From the NCBI RefSeq assembly GCF_026626635.1, contig NZ_JAPNKA010000001.1:558001-622000 (forward strand): a stretch of 64,000 nucleotides of DNA, read 5' to 3'. The stretch's first letter is position 1, and every line of letters starts with the position of its first letter. This DNA is from Archangium lansingense. GTDB lineage: Bacteria; Myxococcota; Myxococcia; Myxococcales; Myxococcaceae. The notes under the pieces were generated by a model that had not been told where the DNA came from, did not search any database, and saw only the letters and a program-made list of their open reading frames with translations. This document shows positions 20,065 to 28,289 of the stretch, one piece after another. Both the position numbers and the translations under genes were made by a program.

Positions 20065-21321
20065 ATGGACACCATCCCTTCGGCGGAACCCTTCTGGCCC
20101 TGGCCCGAGGGCGATACGGCCCACGTGCCCTACCGGGTCTTCACGGACGCGGAGCTGTTCCAGCGTGAGCAGGAGCGCATCTTTCAGGGGCCGACGTGGA
20201 ACTACGTGGGGCTGGATGCCGAGGTGCCGGAGGAGGGCAGCTTCCGCACCACGCACATCGGGGACGTGCCGGTCATCCTGTCGCGCTCGAAGGACGGACA
20301 GGTTCACGTGCTCATCAACCGCTGCTCGCACCGGGGCGCGCTGGTGCTGCACGAGGCGTGCGGCAAGCACAAGCGCTTCAACTGCGTCTACCACCAGTGG
20401 GGCTACGACCCGGACGGGACGCTGCGTGCGGTGCCCTTCAAGCAGGGGGTGGAGGGGCACGGCGGCTACTGCGGCGTGGACGTGGACATGAAGGCGTTGA
20501 GCCTGCGCCGGCTGCGGGTGGAGGTGCTCAACGGGCTCGTCTTCGCGAGTTTCCGCGACGACACCCCGCCGCTGCGCGAGTACCTGGGCGGCGTCTGGCC
20601 GCAGCTCACACGGGTGTTCGATGGGAGGAAGCTGCAGGTGCTCGGCTACCTGCGCCAGCGGGTGAGGGCCAACTGGAAGCTGTACTTCGAGAACGTGAAG
20701 GACCCGTACCACGCGGGCCTGCTGCACCTGTTCGTGGCGACGTTCGGGCTGTTCCGCTCGACTCAGCGGGGCGAGACGCTGGCGGAGCCGAGCGGCTGCG
20801 GGCACTTGATCTCCTACAAAGGAGGCGCGGAGGAGCACCGCGAGGAGTACGAGCAGCAGGGCATCAGCACGTACCAGAAGGGCTACCGGCTGCGGGCGCC
20901 CGAGCTGATGCGCAAGCTGCCGGACTTCAAGGACGACATCGCGGTCTCCATCCAGACGGTCTTCCCCAGCCTGGTCATCCACCGCATCTCCAACAGCATT
21001 GCGACGCGGCACGTGTTGCCGAGGGACGTGAACGACTTCGATCTCATCTGGACGCTGCTGGGGTACGAGGACGACACGCCGGAGCTGCGCAACCAGCGAA
21101 TCCTCCAGGCGAACCTGGTGGGGCCCTCGGGGTACATCTCGCTGGAGGACGTGGAGGCGCTGGAGATCGTCCAGCGAGGCATCCAGGGGGAGCGAGGGGA
21201 CGCGGCCTTCGTGGCACTCGGGGGGACACAGGTGCAGTACGGCGAGCCGGAGCGGGACCTGGCCAACGAGACGGCCATTCGCGGCTTCTGGAAGACGTGG
21301 CGCACGTTGATGGGAGTGTGA
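20065..21321 (+). CDS. Rieske [2Fe-2S] aromatic-ring-hydroxylating oxygenase, large (alpha) subunit, NagG-like
   Basis: The Rieske cluster motif C-x-H-(x17)-C-x2-H is intact (C87, H89, C107, H110). The mononuclear iron site is ENVKDPYHAGLLH (209-221; H216, H221 ligands, D213 electron bridge). The N-terminal WPEGDTxxVPYRVFTD and the central FDGRKLQVLGYLRQR are characteristic of salicylate-5-hydroxylase/anthranilate-dioxygenase-type alpha subunits. It should hydroxylate an aromatic acid, but no ferredoxin or reductase gene is in the operon, so electrons must come from elsewhere. The small subunit starts 12 bases after its stop. Start at the ATG 20065; the earlier 20014 start adds an unlike leader. 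Confidence 0.92.
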   Translation: MDTIPSAEPFWPWPEGDTAHVPYRVFTDAELFQREQERIFQGPTWNYVGLDAEVPEEGSFRTTHIGDVPVILSRSKDGQVHVLINRCSHRGALVLHEACGKHKRFNCVYHQWGYDPDGTLRAVPFKQGVEGHGGYCGVDVDMKALSLRRLRVEVLNGLVFASFRDDTPPLREYLGGVWPQLTRVFDGRKLQVLGYLRQRVRANWKLYFENVKDPYHAGLLHLFVATFGLFRSTQRGETLAEPSGCGHLISYKGGAEEHREEYEQQGISTYQKGYRLRAPELMRKLPDFKDDIAVSIQTVFPSLVIHRISNSIATRHVLPRDVNDFDLIWTLLGYEDDTPELRNQRILQANLVGPSGYISLEDVEALEIVQRGIQGERGDAAFVALGGTQVQYGEPERDLANETAIRGFWKTWRTLMGV

Positions 21322-21333
21322 GCGAGGCCGAGC

Positions 21334-21804
21334 ATGAGGGACCCGACCATCCGCTGCACCGTGGAAGACCTGCTCTACCGCTACGCGGAGGCGCTGGACG
21401 ATGGCGAGCTGGAGCGCTGGCCGGCGCTGTTCGTGGAGGGGGGACAGTACCGGCTGATACCGAGGGAGAACCACCAGCAGGGCCTGCCGGTGAGCCTCAT
21501 CCTGTGCACGAGCCGGGCGATGATGGAGGACCGGGTGGTGGCGATCCGCAAGGCCTGTGTCTACACGCCGCATGTGTGCCGGCACCTGCACACGAATGTG
21601 CGGGTGGGAGAGGAGGAAGCGGGGCACGTGGAGGCGCGGGCGAACTACGCGGTGTACCGGACGACGGAGGACGGCGAGACGGTGCTGCTGAGCGTGGGGC
21701 ACGTGGAGGCGCGGGTGGCGCTGGAACCGGAGCCGCGCTTCGAGCGGATGGACGTGGTGTACGAGACGTTCCGGATACCGGGGCTGCTCGTGTATCCGAT
21801 TTGA
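21334..21804 (+). CDS. Aromatic-ring-hydroxylating oxygenase, small (beta) subunit, NagH-like
   Basis: A 156-residue NTF2-like subunit. It begins with the usual DLLYRYAEALDDGELERWPA helix-turn and contains YRLIPRENHQQGLPVSLI, the signature stretch of NagH-type subunits, and ends IPGLLVYPI. The beta subunit is structural, building the alpha3beta3 hexamer and shaping substrate choice. It lies between the alpha subunit (12-base gap) and the reductoisomerase homologue (15-base gap), so all three are one operon. Confidence 0.9.
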   Translation: MRDPTIRCTVEDLLYRYAEALDDGELERWPALFVEGGQYRLIPRENHQQGLPVSLILCTSRAMMEDRVVAIRKACVYTPHVCRHLHTNVRVGEEEAGHVEARANYAVYRTTEDGETVLLSVGHVEARVALEPEPRFERMDVVYETFRIPGLLVYPI

Positions 21805-21819
21805 GCGTGGGGGAGACGG

Positions 21820-22815
21820 ATGGCGCGGGTGTTCTATGACGCGGATGCGGACCTGGGGTTTCTGAGCGGGCTAACGGTGTCCGTGTATGACTATGGCAGC
21901 GTGGGGCGAGCGCAGGCGTTGAACCTGAGGGACTCGGGCGTGCGCGTGGTGGTGTGCGAGCGCCCGGGGACGCCCGCGGCAAAGTGCGCGGAGGCAGAGG
22001 GCTTCGAACTGGTGGACGCGGTGGAGGCGGCGATGCGCGGGGACGTACTGGCGCTGCTGGTGTCGGACCTGGCGCAGGCGGAGCTGTTCCACAAGTCCAT
22101 CGAGCCGAACCTGACGCCGGGGAAGCTGCTGCTCTACTACCACGGCTTCGCCATCCACTACGGCCTGGTGCGGCCGCCGGCGCGAGTGGATGTGGCGATG
22201 ATCGCACCGAATGGCCCGGGGGACCTGGTGCGTAAGACCTTCGTGGAAGGGCAAGGCGTGCCGTGCCTTGTAGCGGTGAAGCAGGACGCGACGGGCCAGG
22301 CGCTAGAGCGGGCGCTGGCATACGCGAAGGGGATGGGAGCGACGAGGGCGGGAGTCCTCCAGACGAGCTTCCGGGAGGAGACGGAGACGGACCTCTTCGG
22401 GGAGCAGGCGGTGCTGTGCGGAGGAATGACGGCGCTGGTGCAAGCGAGCTTCGAGACGCTGGTGGAAGCGGGCTACTCAGCGGAGGTGGCATACTTCCAG
22501 GTGCTGCACGAGCTGAAGCTGGTGGTGGACCTGATGTACGAGCACGGCATCTCGGGGATGCGCGAGCGGATCAGCGACACGGCGGTATACGGAGACCTGA
22601 CACGGGGCCCGAGGGTGGTGGACGGGGCGGTGCGAGCGAGGCTGAAGGAGGTATTGGGGGAGATCCAGGACGGGCGTTTCGCGAAGGAGTGGATGGATGA
22701 GAACGCAGCAGGCCGGCCGAATTTCAAGAGGCTGCTGGAGGAAGGCCGTCACCACCCCATCGAGGAAGTAGGCCGCCGGTTGCGAGCGATGATGCCGTGG
22801 TTCCAGAAACCCTGA
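21820..22815 (+). CDS. Ketol-acid reductoisomerase (IlvC) homologue with altered active site
   Basis: It is full class I length (331 aa) and clearly IlvC-derived: YGSxGRAQALNLRDSG Rossmann start, YYHGFAIH with the conserved His (H108), ETETDLFGEQAVLCGG (D191, E195) and HELKLVVDLMYE. Three positions that are near-invariant in working enzymes differ: the first Gly of GxGxxG is Asp24, the catalytic Lys of the APKGPG motif is Asn131, and the first metal Glu of E-x3-E before HELK is Gln227. Ordinary branched-chain amino-acid synthesis is therefore unlikely; no ilvB/ilvN are nearby. Its position in the Rieske operon suggests a role on the oxygenase product or in a specialised pathway. Confidence 0.85.
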   Translation: MARVFYDADADLGFLSGLTVSVYDYGSVGRAQALNLRDSGVRVVVCERPGTPAAKCAEAEGFELVDAVEAAMRGDVLALLVSDLAQAELFHKSIEPNLTPGKLLLYYHGFAIHYGLVRPPARVDVAMIAPNGPGDLVRKTFVEGQGVPCLVAVKQDATGQALERALAYAKGMGATRAGVLQTSFREETETDLFGEQAVLCGGMTALVQASFETLVEAGYSAEVAYFQVLHELKLVVDLMYEHGISGMRERISDTAVYGDLTRGPRVVDGAVRARLKEVLGEIQDGRFAKEWMDENAAGRPNFKRLLEEGRHHPIEEVGRRLRAMMPWFQKP

Positions 22816-22840
22816 GACCAGACCAGACCAGACCAGACCA
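22816..22840 (+). repeat. (GACCA)5 microsatellite
   Basis: Five exact copies of GACCA follow immediately after the stop codon of the reductoisomerase homologue. Confidence 0.9.
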
Positions 22841-22852
22841 TCTCCCCGTCAA

Positions 22853-22890
22853 TTTCCCCTCGCCCTCCGGGAGAGGTACGGGGTGAGGGT
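22853..22890 (+). repeat. GC-rich intergenic palindromic repeat
   Basis: It reads CCCCTCGCCCTCCGGGAGAG then GTACGGGGTGAGGGT, the same consensus as the copies at 34153, 43859, 61027 and 61089: CTC-rich left arm, CCGGGAGAGG centre, CGGGGTGAGGGT right arm. The self-complementary arms would fold in RNA or single-stranded DNA. Confidence 0.7.
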
Positions 22891-22998
22891 ATCGAGGATC
22901 CCGGGTTCCCACCCAAGTCCGGGTTGCCAACGCGGAAGAGACCCTTAGGTTGAGGAGCCTTCCCAATCGGAGGGTCTCTCCCCAGAGGACCGTTGCCC

Positions 22999-23403
22999 AT
23001 GGCTGGAATCCGCGAGGACTTCATCGAGCGAATGATCGAGCGGCTGGTGGCGGCGCTCGCGGCGATCATCAAGGCGGGGAAGAGCCAGAAGACGGAGGAG
23101 GCGCTCGACCTCGTCCACCATGCGAGCCTGTCCCTCTTCGGGATGGAGTACCGGATGCTCATCACCATCGATGCGGGCTCGGTGGCGGGGTTGCTGGAGC
23201 ACCCGGAGAAGATCAAAGCACTGGCAAAGCTGGTGAGTACGGAGGCGGACCTCCTCCAGCAGCGAGGAGACACAGAGGGCGCCGCACACCGGCTGGGCCA
23301 TGCGCTCGGGCTGCTTCAGGAAGCACAGCGAAGAAGAACAACCCCAGACCCCGAGACAGAGACGCTCCTGCGGAGCGTGCAAGACAGGCTCGCCCAGACC
23401 TGA
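22999..23403 (+). CDS. Conserved-looking helical hypothetical protein, 134 aa
   Basis: All-helical, charged, with no signal or membrane segment. The N-terminal DFIERMIERLVAALAAII and the LLQQRGDTEGAAHRLGHALG helix give it the look of a TPR-like/DUF6483-type protein, but I am not sure of the family. The ATG at 22999 is preferred to the TTG at 22993. It converges with the MarR-GNAT gene, leaving 3 bases between the stops. Confidence 0.6.
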   Translation: MAGIREDFIERMIERLVAALAAIIKAGKSQKTEEALDLVHHASLSLFGMEYRMLITIDAGSVAGLLEHPEKIKALAKLVSTEADLLQQRGDTEGAAHRLGHALGLLQEAQRRRTTPDPETETLLRSVQDRLAQT

Positions 23404-23406
23404 ACC

Positions 23407-24336
23407 TCAGAGGGCCAACTCCCACGTCTCGCCCACCTGACCCTCGCCGAAGAGGGGGTCCGGCTCCGAGTGGACGAGCTTGAAACCCGCCGCCGCGTAG
23501 ATGTGCCGAGCGCCGAGGAGCACGCTGTTCGTCCACAGCGCCACCTTGAGGTAGCCGGCCTGACGGGCGAAGCGCACGCATTCGTCCACCAGCCGCGAGC
23601 CGATGCCCAGCCCTCGCGCGGAGGGCTCGACCAGGAGCAGGCGAAGCTTGGCGACCGTCTTCGACTTCTTCACCAGGAACACGGAGCCGACGGGCTCGCC
23701 GTCCTTCTCCGCTATCCAGCAGCGCTCGCGCTTCGGATCCAGCTTCTGGATGAACTCCGCGACGATGCTGGCCACGAGGGCCTCGAAGCGCTCGTCCCAG
23801 CCGTACTCCTGGGAGTACAGCACGCCGTGGCGTTGGACGATCCAACCCAGGTCTCCTGACTGATGCGGCCGGAGTAGATACGGGGCCTTCGGTTCGGCCT
23901 TCGCACCGAGCAACTCCTCGATGGTGTGCATCGCCTCCACCAGTCGCCGCTGCCCGGCGGGAGACAGCCCAGCCATCATCCGGGTGACCTCGGCGCTCGA
24001 GCGCGCGTCGAGCGGGGCGAGGGCATTTCGGCCTTGCCGTGTGAGCTGGAGATGGCTTCGCCGTCCATCGGCCTTGGAGGGCGTCTTGCGGAGGAAGCCC
24101 TTCTTCTCGAACCGGCTGAGGATGCGGCTCAGGTAGCCGGCGTCGAGGCCAAGCTCCCGGCCGAGCTCCGTGGCCGTGGGCTCCTCACGGTGGGCGAGCT
24201 CGTAGAGCACGCGCACCTCGGAGAGGGAGAAAGGGCTCTCCAACAGCCCTTCCTGAAGGACACCAATCTTCTGGGTGTAGAAGCGGTTGAAGCGCCTCAC
24301 TGCCTCCACGCGCTGGGCGACTCCCTTGTCGGACAT
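23407..24336 (-). CDS. MarR-type regulator fused to a GNAT acetyltransferase
   Basis: Residues about 1-145 form a MarR winged helix: YTQKIGVLQ, TELGRELGLDAGYLSRILSR recognition helix, DGRRSHLQLTRQG wing. Residues 155-309 are a GNAT domain with LLLVEPSARGLGIGSRLVDE as motif A and YAAAGFKLV as motif B. This two-domain design is known in many bacteria; the ligand of either half is unknown. The ATG at 24336 has GAGG seven bases upstream; GTG at 24345 is an alternative. Confidence 0.9.
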   Translation of the reverse strand: MSDKGVAQRVEAVRRFNRFYTQKIGVLQEGLLESPFSLSEVRVLYELAHREEPTATELGRELGLDAGYLSRILSRFEKKGFLRKTPSKADGRRSHLQLTRQGRNALAPLDARSSAEVTRMMAGLSPAGQRRLVEAMHTIEELLGAKAEPKAPYLLRPHQSGDLGWIVQRHGVLYSQEYGWDERFEALVASIVAEFIQKLDPKRERCWIAEKDGEPVGSVFLVKKSKTVAKLRLLLVEPSARGLGIGSRLVDECVRFARQAGYLKVALWTNSVLLGARHIYAAAGFKLVHSEPDPLFGEGQVGETWELAL

Positions 24337-24443
24337 CCTCGGCACCTCGGAGCGGGCACGGCCTGATGCATGGCAGCGTCAACGAAATAGTTGCCTCTGT
24401 CAACCATCTCCGGCGGGGGGCGGGGCTTCCGCGCGAGGAGGCC

Positions 24444-25586
24444 TCACAGCGAGCAGGGCGTGGCGGTCTGCACGTTGCCGCTGGTGCGCAGGCGCGGGTC
24501 GAGCTGCGTGCGCGTGCAGTTCGCCGGGTAGTCCGTCTGGTAGTACACCCAGGTGGGCATGGGCTGGCAGGAGTAGGTTCCATCCAGCGTGTTGTCGCGG
24601 AACTCGTTCTGGTACGAGCGGCACTCGGTGGCCAGGGTGCAGTCGGTGCGCTGGGCCGCGTCGCAGAGCCACTCCGAATACCCATAGGCGCCGGCCCGGG
24701 TGATGCGGTTCGCGTTGATGATGTTGTAGTTGGAGTAGTCGCGGATGCGGATGGCATCCCCCGACACGCGCTCGAAGACGTTGCGCTGGATGGAGTTGCG
24801 ATCCGACTTGTGCGCGACGTAGATGGCGTGGAGGAGGCCCGGGCTGGCCGAGTTGGTGATGTTGTAGAAGTGGTTGTTCTCGATGATGTTGTCGTCCGAG
24901 TTCACCAGCCGCACGGCCGCCGTGCTGGGCTCATGGCTCGTGGCGCCCGCCCAGCCATTGCCGATTTGATCGAAGTAGCAGCCGTAGATGCGGTTGCCGC
25001 CGTTGAAGCCCGCCAGGTTGTCTCGCTGGCCATTGAAGCTGATGGCGGTGCTGTAGCGTTGGACGCGGACGTACCAGAAGTGCAGCTTCGACGGGACGCC
25101 GGAGGAATTGCCGAGCGCGAACCACGTGCGCTGCGTGCACGCGCCGCTCGCCGACGAGCAGCCATCGAAGACGGGACGCACGGCGCTGGTGCCATCGGCC
25201 GGCATGAACTTGATCTCATGGCCCGACACGTAGGTCCACGTCACGGACTGCCCGTAGTAGGTGCCTGTCCCGATGCGCACCTCGGTGGGGCAGGTGGGGG
25301 CCGCGGAGCGGATGATGTCCTGCACCCGGCTCAGGGTGAGGACGGGACTGCTCGACGCGCGCCCGGTATTGGCGTCATTGCCGGTGGTGGACATGTAGAC
25401 GCGGAAGGGACCGGCCCCAGCGTTGGCGCTACACGCCGTGGGATCTGCCAGTGTCGTGAGGGGAGCCTGCTCCACGCTCGCTTCCTCGGGGGACTCATCG
25501 AAGACCAGGGGTCCACCACAGGCGAGGGTCAGCGCCACGGGCAGCATCAGCCAGGGGCGGCGCGAGAGAATCTTGGGCAGGGACAT
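24444..25586 (-). CDS. Right-handed parallel beta-helix lipoprotein
   Basis: The lipobox VALTLAC puts the lipidated Cys near residue 23. The rest (380 aa) begins with the DPTACSAN...GPFRVYMSTTGND stretch common to surface polysaccharide-lyase-like or pectate-lyase-fold proteins. It then shows beta-helix rungs rich in Asn (DNIIENNHFYNITN, RNSIQRNVFERVSGDAI, YNIINANRIT). It may bind or cleave polysaccharide, but no lyase catalytic set can be named with confidence. The divergent gene at 25827 shares its upstream region. Confidence 0.85.
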   Translation of the reverse strand: MSLPKILSRRPWLMLPVALTLACGGPLVFDESPEEASVEQAPLTTLADPTACSANAGAGPFRVYMSTTGNDANTGRASSSPVLTLSRVQDIIRSAAPTCPTEVRIGTGTYYGQSVTWTYVSGHEIKFMPADGTSAVRPVFDGCSSASGACTQRTWFALGNSSGVPSKLHFWYVRVQRYSTAISFNGQRDNLAGFNGGNRIYGCYFDQIGNGWAGATSHEPSTAAVRLVNSDDNIIENNHFYNITNSASPGLLHAIYVAHKSDRNSIQRNVFERVSGDAIRIRDYSNYNIINANRITRAGAYGYSEWLCDAAQRTDCTLATECRSYQNEFRDNTLDGTYSCQPMPTWVYYQTDYPANCTRTQLDPRLRTSGNVQTATPCSL

Positions 25587-25683
25587 GCGGAGCTCCGAGG
25601 GGGAATGAGCCAGATCGTCGAGTGTACGCTCCCAGTGCAGTCTGGAAGTCGTGTATTTCATGGAGAGGGCGGGTGGGCCTGGA

Positions 25684-25699
25684 TGTACCGGTTGGTACA
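25684..25699. promoter_or_regulatory. Perfect TGTACC-N4-GGTACA palindrome, likely enhancer site
   Basis: TGTACC (25684-25689) and GGTACA (25694-25699) are perfect inverted repeats. The same half-site is clustered upstream of the VCBS gene (13078-13139). It lies about 90-105 bases upstream of the start site predicted from the sigma54-type element at 25764. Confidence 0.5.
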
Positions 25700-25763
25700 G
25701 GCGGGTGTCCCAGATGGTGCAGGCTTCGGAAGCAGACAGGCGCATTGCCGGGGAGCCGGTGCC

Positions 25764-25779
25764 CGGCACGGAGAATGCT
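25764..25779 (+). promoter_or_regulatory. Candidate sigma54 promoter of the 25.8-29.6 kb operon
   Basis: CGGCACGGAGAATGCT fits TGGCACG-N4-TTGCW at all but two positions, with the key GG and GC in register. A start near 25790 would leave a leader of about 37 bases to the ATG at 25827. Confidence 0.5.
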
Positions 25780-25826
25780 AGGCTCCCGGGTGCGTCTTCT
25801 CCCTGGGGCGCGTCGTGGAGGCGGTC

Positions 25827-26303
25827 ATGCGCGGGCTCCTCATTCTCGCCATCTCGTTGTGGGCCGCGGGCGCCAGCGCCGAGGAACCGCCACGCCGTCA
25901 GGAGCCCCGGGCTGCCATCCTCGAGGCGCTCGAGGTGCAGGCTTCGCTCCCGGCGCAGCTGCCCCGCTTGCCTGAGGCTTCCTCCTCTGTAGCCGAGCCG
26001 GCTCGGGACACCGCCACGCAGGGTTCTCGCCGGGACGCGGCGGCGCGCACCCGCGGTGAGTCCTCTGAAAAGGCCCGCCGCGAGGCCTCGGAGAGCGCTG
26101 CGCGCATGAGCGAGCGGACTCCTCCCGGGCAGAGCATCAAGGCCGCGCGTGCTGCCGCGTTGGGCGCCGCGGGAGGAGGCTCGGATGTACAGGACGCAGC
26201 GGGCCGCTCTCGCGCCGAGCAGGTGCGCAAGAACAAGGACCCCAAGCCCGACAGCCCGGGGAACGGCCGGCCGGCACAGCCGCAACCCGTCCGGGGTCCG
26301 TGA
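25827..26303 (+). CDS. Secreted Ala/Arg/Glu-rich hypothetical protein
   Basis: A signal peptide (about residues 1-20, ending in AGASA) precedes a low-complexity, highly charged 138-residue region with no recognisable fold and a basic Lys/Pro/Gln-rich tail. GGAGG lies 5 bases before the ATG at 25827. It is the first gene of an operon with two TPR proteins and a histidine kinase. It may be a periplasmic partner of the barrel protein, but that is inference from position. Confidence 0.6.
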   Translation: MRGLLILAISLWAAGASAEEPPRRQEPRAAILEALEVQASLPAQLPRLPEASSSVAEPARDTATQGSRRDAAARTRGESSEKARREASESAARMSERTPPGQSIKAARAAALGAAGGGSDVQDAAGRSRAEQVRKNKDPKPDSPGNGRPAQPQPVRGP

Positions 26304-26316
26304 TAGAGATCCTCGC

Positions 26317-26952
26317 GTGAAGCGTCTCGCGCTTTGCCTCGCCCTGTTCGTTGGGCTCACGGCGGCCACACCCCAGGATGCGACACCCCACTTGCTTCAG
26401 GGGGCTCGCCACTTCCGCGAGGGCCGCTTCGCCAATGCTCTGGTGGAGTTCAAGGTGGCCCAGCGCCTGGGCACCGACGGCGAGGCGGACTGGTACATCG
26501 CCGCGTCCCTGGTGAAGCTCGGCCGCGCCGAGGAGGCGCTGGAGGCTTTCTCCACCGCACGCAAGACGGCTCCGGACGCGCGGGACGCGCTGCTCGACTA
26601 CTACCACGCGCTGGCCTGTTACGAGGCGCGCCTCTACCTGTGCGCGGACACGCTCCTGGACGCGGTGGGAGATGCCTCCGGGCCGCGCATTGGCGAGCAG
26701 GTGCGCAAGCTGCGCGGAGACATCGCCGCCCTCTTCCGCTCGACGCCTACGCCCGCCTCCATCGACTGGTACCACGTGCGCGCCGCCCAGGTGCGAGCCT
26801 CTGGGCGCTCAGTACTCGCCGCGCACTTCCTGGAGGAAGCGGTGCGACTGGCCGGAAAGCGGGAGGACAGCTACCGGCTCGCTGAGGCCCGTGACGCGCT
26901 GGGCGCGCTGTCCGAGCGGCCTGCTCCGCTGGTGGGGGGACGCAGTCCGTGA
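26317..26952 (+). CDS. Periplasmic TPR protein
   Basis: A signal peptide at residues 1-18 (GTG start at 26317, 13 bases after the previous stop) is followed by TPR helices: HLLQGARHFREGRFANALVE, DWYIAASLVKLGRAEEALEA, and VLAAHFLEEAVRLAGKRED. At 211 residues it is a short solenoid for protein-protein contact. Its TGA overlaps the GTG start of the next gene by 4 bases (GTGA), so the two are translationally coupled. Confidence 0.8.
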   Translation: MKRLALCLALFVGLTAATPQDATPHLLQGARHFREGRFANALVEFKVAQRLGTDGEADWYIAASLVKLGRAEEALEAFSTARKTAPDARDALLDYYHALACYEARLYLCADTLLDAVGDASGPRIGEQVRKLRGDIAALFRSTPTPASIDWYHVRAAQVRASGRSVLAAHFLEEAVRLAGKREDSYRLAEARDALGALSERPAPLVGGRSP

Positions 26953-28289
26953 GTTTGGGCCTCCTGGTGGCCGCGCTGCTCGCCCAGCCCGGCCTCTGCG
27001 GGCCGGTGACTCCTCTGGCCACGCCGGATCCAGCCGCCGCCGCGCTCTACGTGGAGGTGGCCGAGACCGAGCAGGCCGCGGGAGACAGGGAGACGGCACT
27101 CATCGCCTGGCGCGAAGTGCTGCGCAGGGACCCTCGCAACGCCCGGGCGCGGAAGGCCCTGAAGTCACTCTGTCAGAGCGACACGGCCGAGGAGCAAGCG
27201 GAGGCCGCGGCGGCGTCGCTGCTCTCCGGCCTCTCCCTCTTCGAGCGCGGTGAGGACAAGGCCGCGGCGGTGGCCTTCCACGAGGCCCTCTCCGAGCCGG
27301 AGCTGGTGGACACGGCCTCTTTCTTCCTCGGAGTGCTCGCCCTGCGCGAGGGGCGCGCGAGCGAGGCGGGTACCTTCTTTAACGCGGCGGTGGTGTCTTC
27401 AGACGAAGGGCTCGCGAGGCGCGCCGAGGAACTGCGTCTGCAGGCCGCGCGAGAGGGGCGGGTGGCGCTGACGGTGCGGCTGGGGAGCGAGTACGACTCC
27501 AACGTGGACCTGGCGCCGGACGGCACGCGGCGGCAGGGAGGGAGCGCGGACGGAGTAGGCATGGGGCTCGCCGAGCTGCGCCTGCGTCCCTGGGGCCAGC
27601 GGGGGCCATACGCACGCGTCTCCGGTAACTACCGGGGCCACCTGCGATTCCACGGCTTCGACCTGGCGGGAGCAGGAGGCGCGTTGGGCTGGGCGCACCT
27701 GGGTCCGGTGCTGCAACTGTCCGCGGAGTACGGCCTGGATTACCTGGCCCTCGGAGGGGCGCCGTACCTGCTCGCGCACCGGTTGCAGGGGGCCGCGCGC
27801 GCGCCAGTGGGCCCAGTGGTGGTGGAGGGCTCGGCGGCCGTGCGCCGCGAGGGCTTCCTCGACGCTACGTATGAAGGCTATTCCGGGTGGCGGAGCACGG
27901 CGCGGCTGGACGTGGAGTGGAGCCCCACCGAGTCCCTCACTGTGTCGGCGGGCTGGTCCGGCGGCCTGCTGAGGACGTATGACTTGGCGCTCGGCTTCTT
28001 CGAGCACGGCCCCCGCGCCGGGTTGCGCCTGGGCCTGCGCCCGGGGCTGCGCATACTGGGGGATATGGGCTACTCCCTGCGCGGTTACCAGAACTTCGAC
28101 AACCCGCTGGGGGCTCGCCGTGAGGACGGCTCCCTCGACGCAGGTGCGGTGTTAGAGTGGGACGTGGCGAGGAACTGGAGCGTGCAGGCCTCGGTGGGCT
28201 GGCGCGGCGCGTCCTCCAACATCCCTGAGCTCGCCTATGGCCGCTTCACCGGTGGGCTGGGGCTGGTGTGGTCGCGAGGGCTGTACTGA
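26949..28289 (+). CDS. TPR plus outer-membrane beta-barrel protein (Slam/DUF560-like design)
   Basis: After a short signal peptide (VAALLAQPGLCG), residues about 30-165 are TPR repeats. The rest alternates polar and aromatic strands, starting VALTVRLGSEYDSNVDL and ending LGLVWSRGLY, the pattern of a C-terminal outer-membrane barrel. The YDSNV motif at the first strand is typical of TPR-barrel proteins of the Slam/DUF560 sort. Those help move or modify surface proteins; whether this one does is inference. Its stop overlaps the next gene's ATG (TGATG). Confidence 0.75.
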   Translation: MSLGLLVAALLAQPGLCGPVTPLATPDPAAAALYVEVAETEQAAGDRETALIAWREVLRRDPRNARARKALKSLCQSDTAEEQAEAAAASLLSGLSLFERGEDKAAAVAFHEALSEPELVDTASFFLGVLALREGRASEAGTFFNAAVVSSDEGLARRAEELRLQAAREGRVALTVRLGSEYDSNVDLAPDGTRRQGGSADGVGMGLAELRLRPWGQRGPYARVSGNYRGHLRFHGFDLAGAGGALGWAHLGPVLQLSAEYGLDYLALGGAPYLLAHRLQGAARAPVGPVVVEGSAAVRREGFLDATYEGYSGWRSTARLDVEWSPTESLTVSAGWSGGLLRTYDLALGFFEHGPRAGLRLGLRPGLRILGDMGYSLRGYQNFDNPLGARREDGSLDAGAVLEWDVARNWSVQASVGWRGASSNIPELAYGRFTGGLGLVWSRGLY

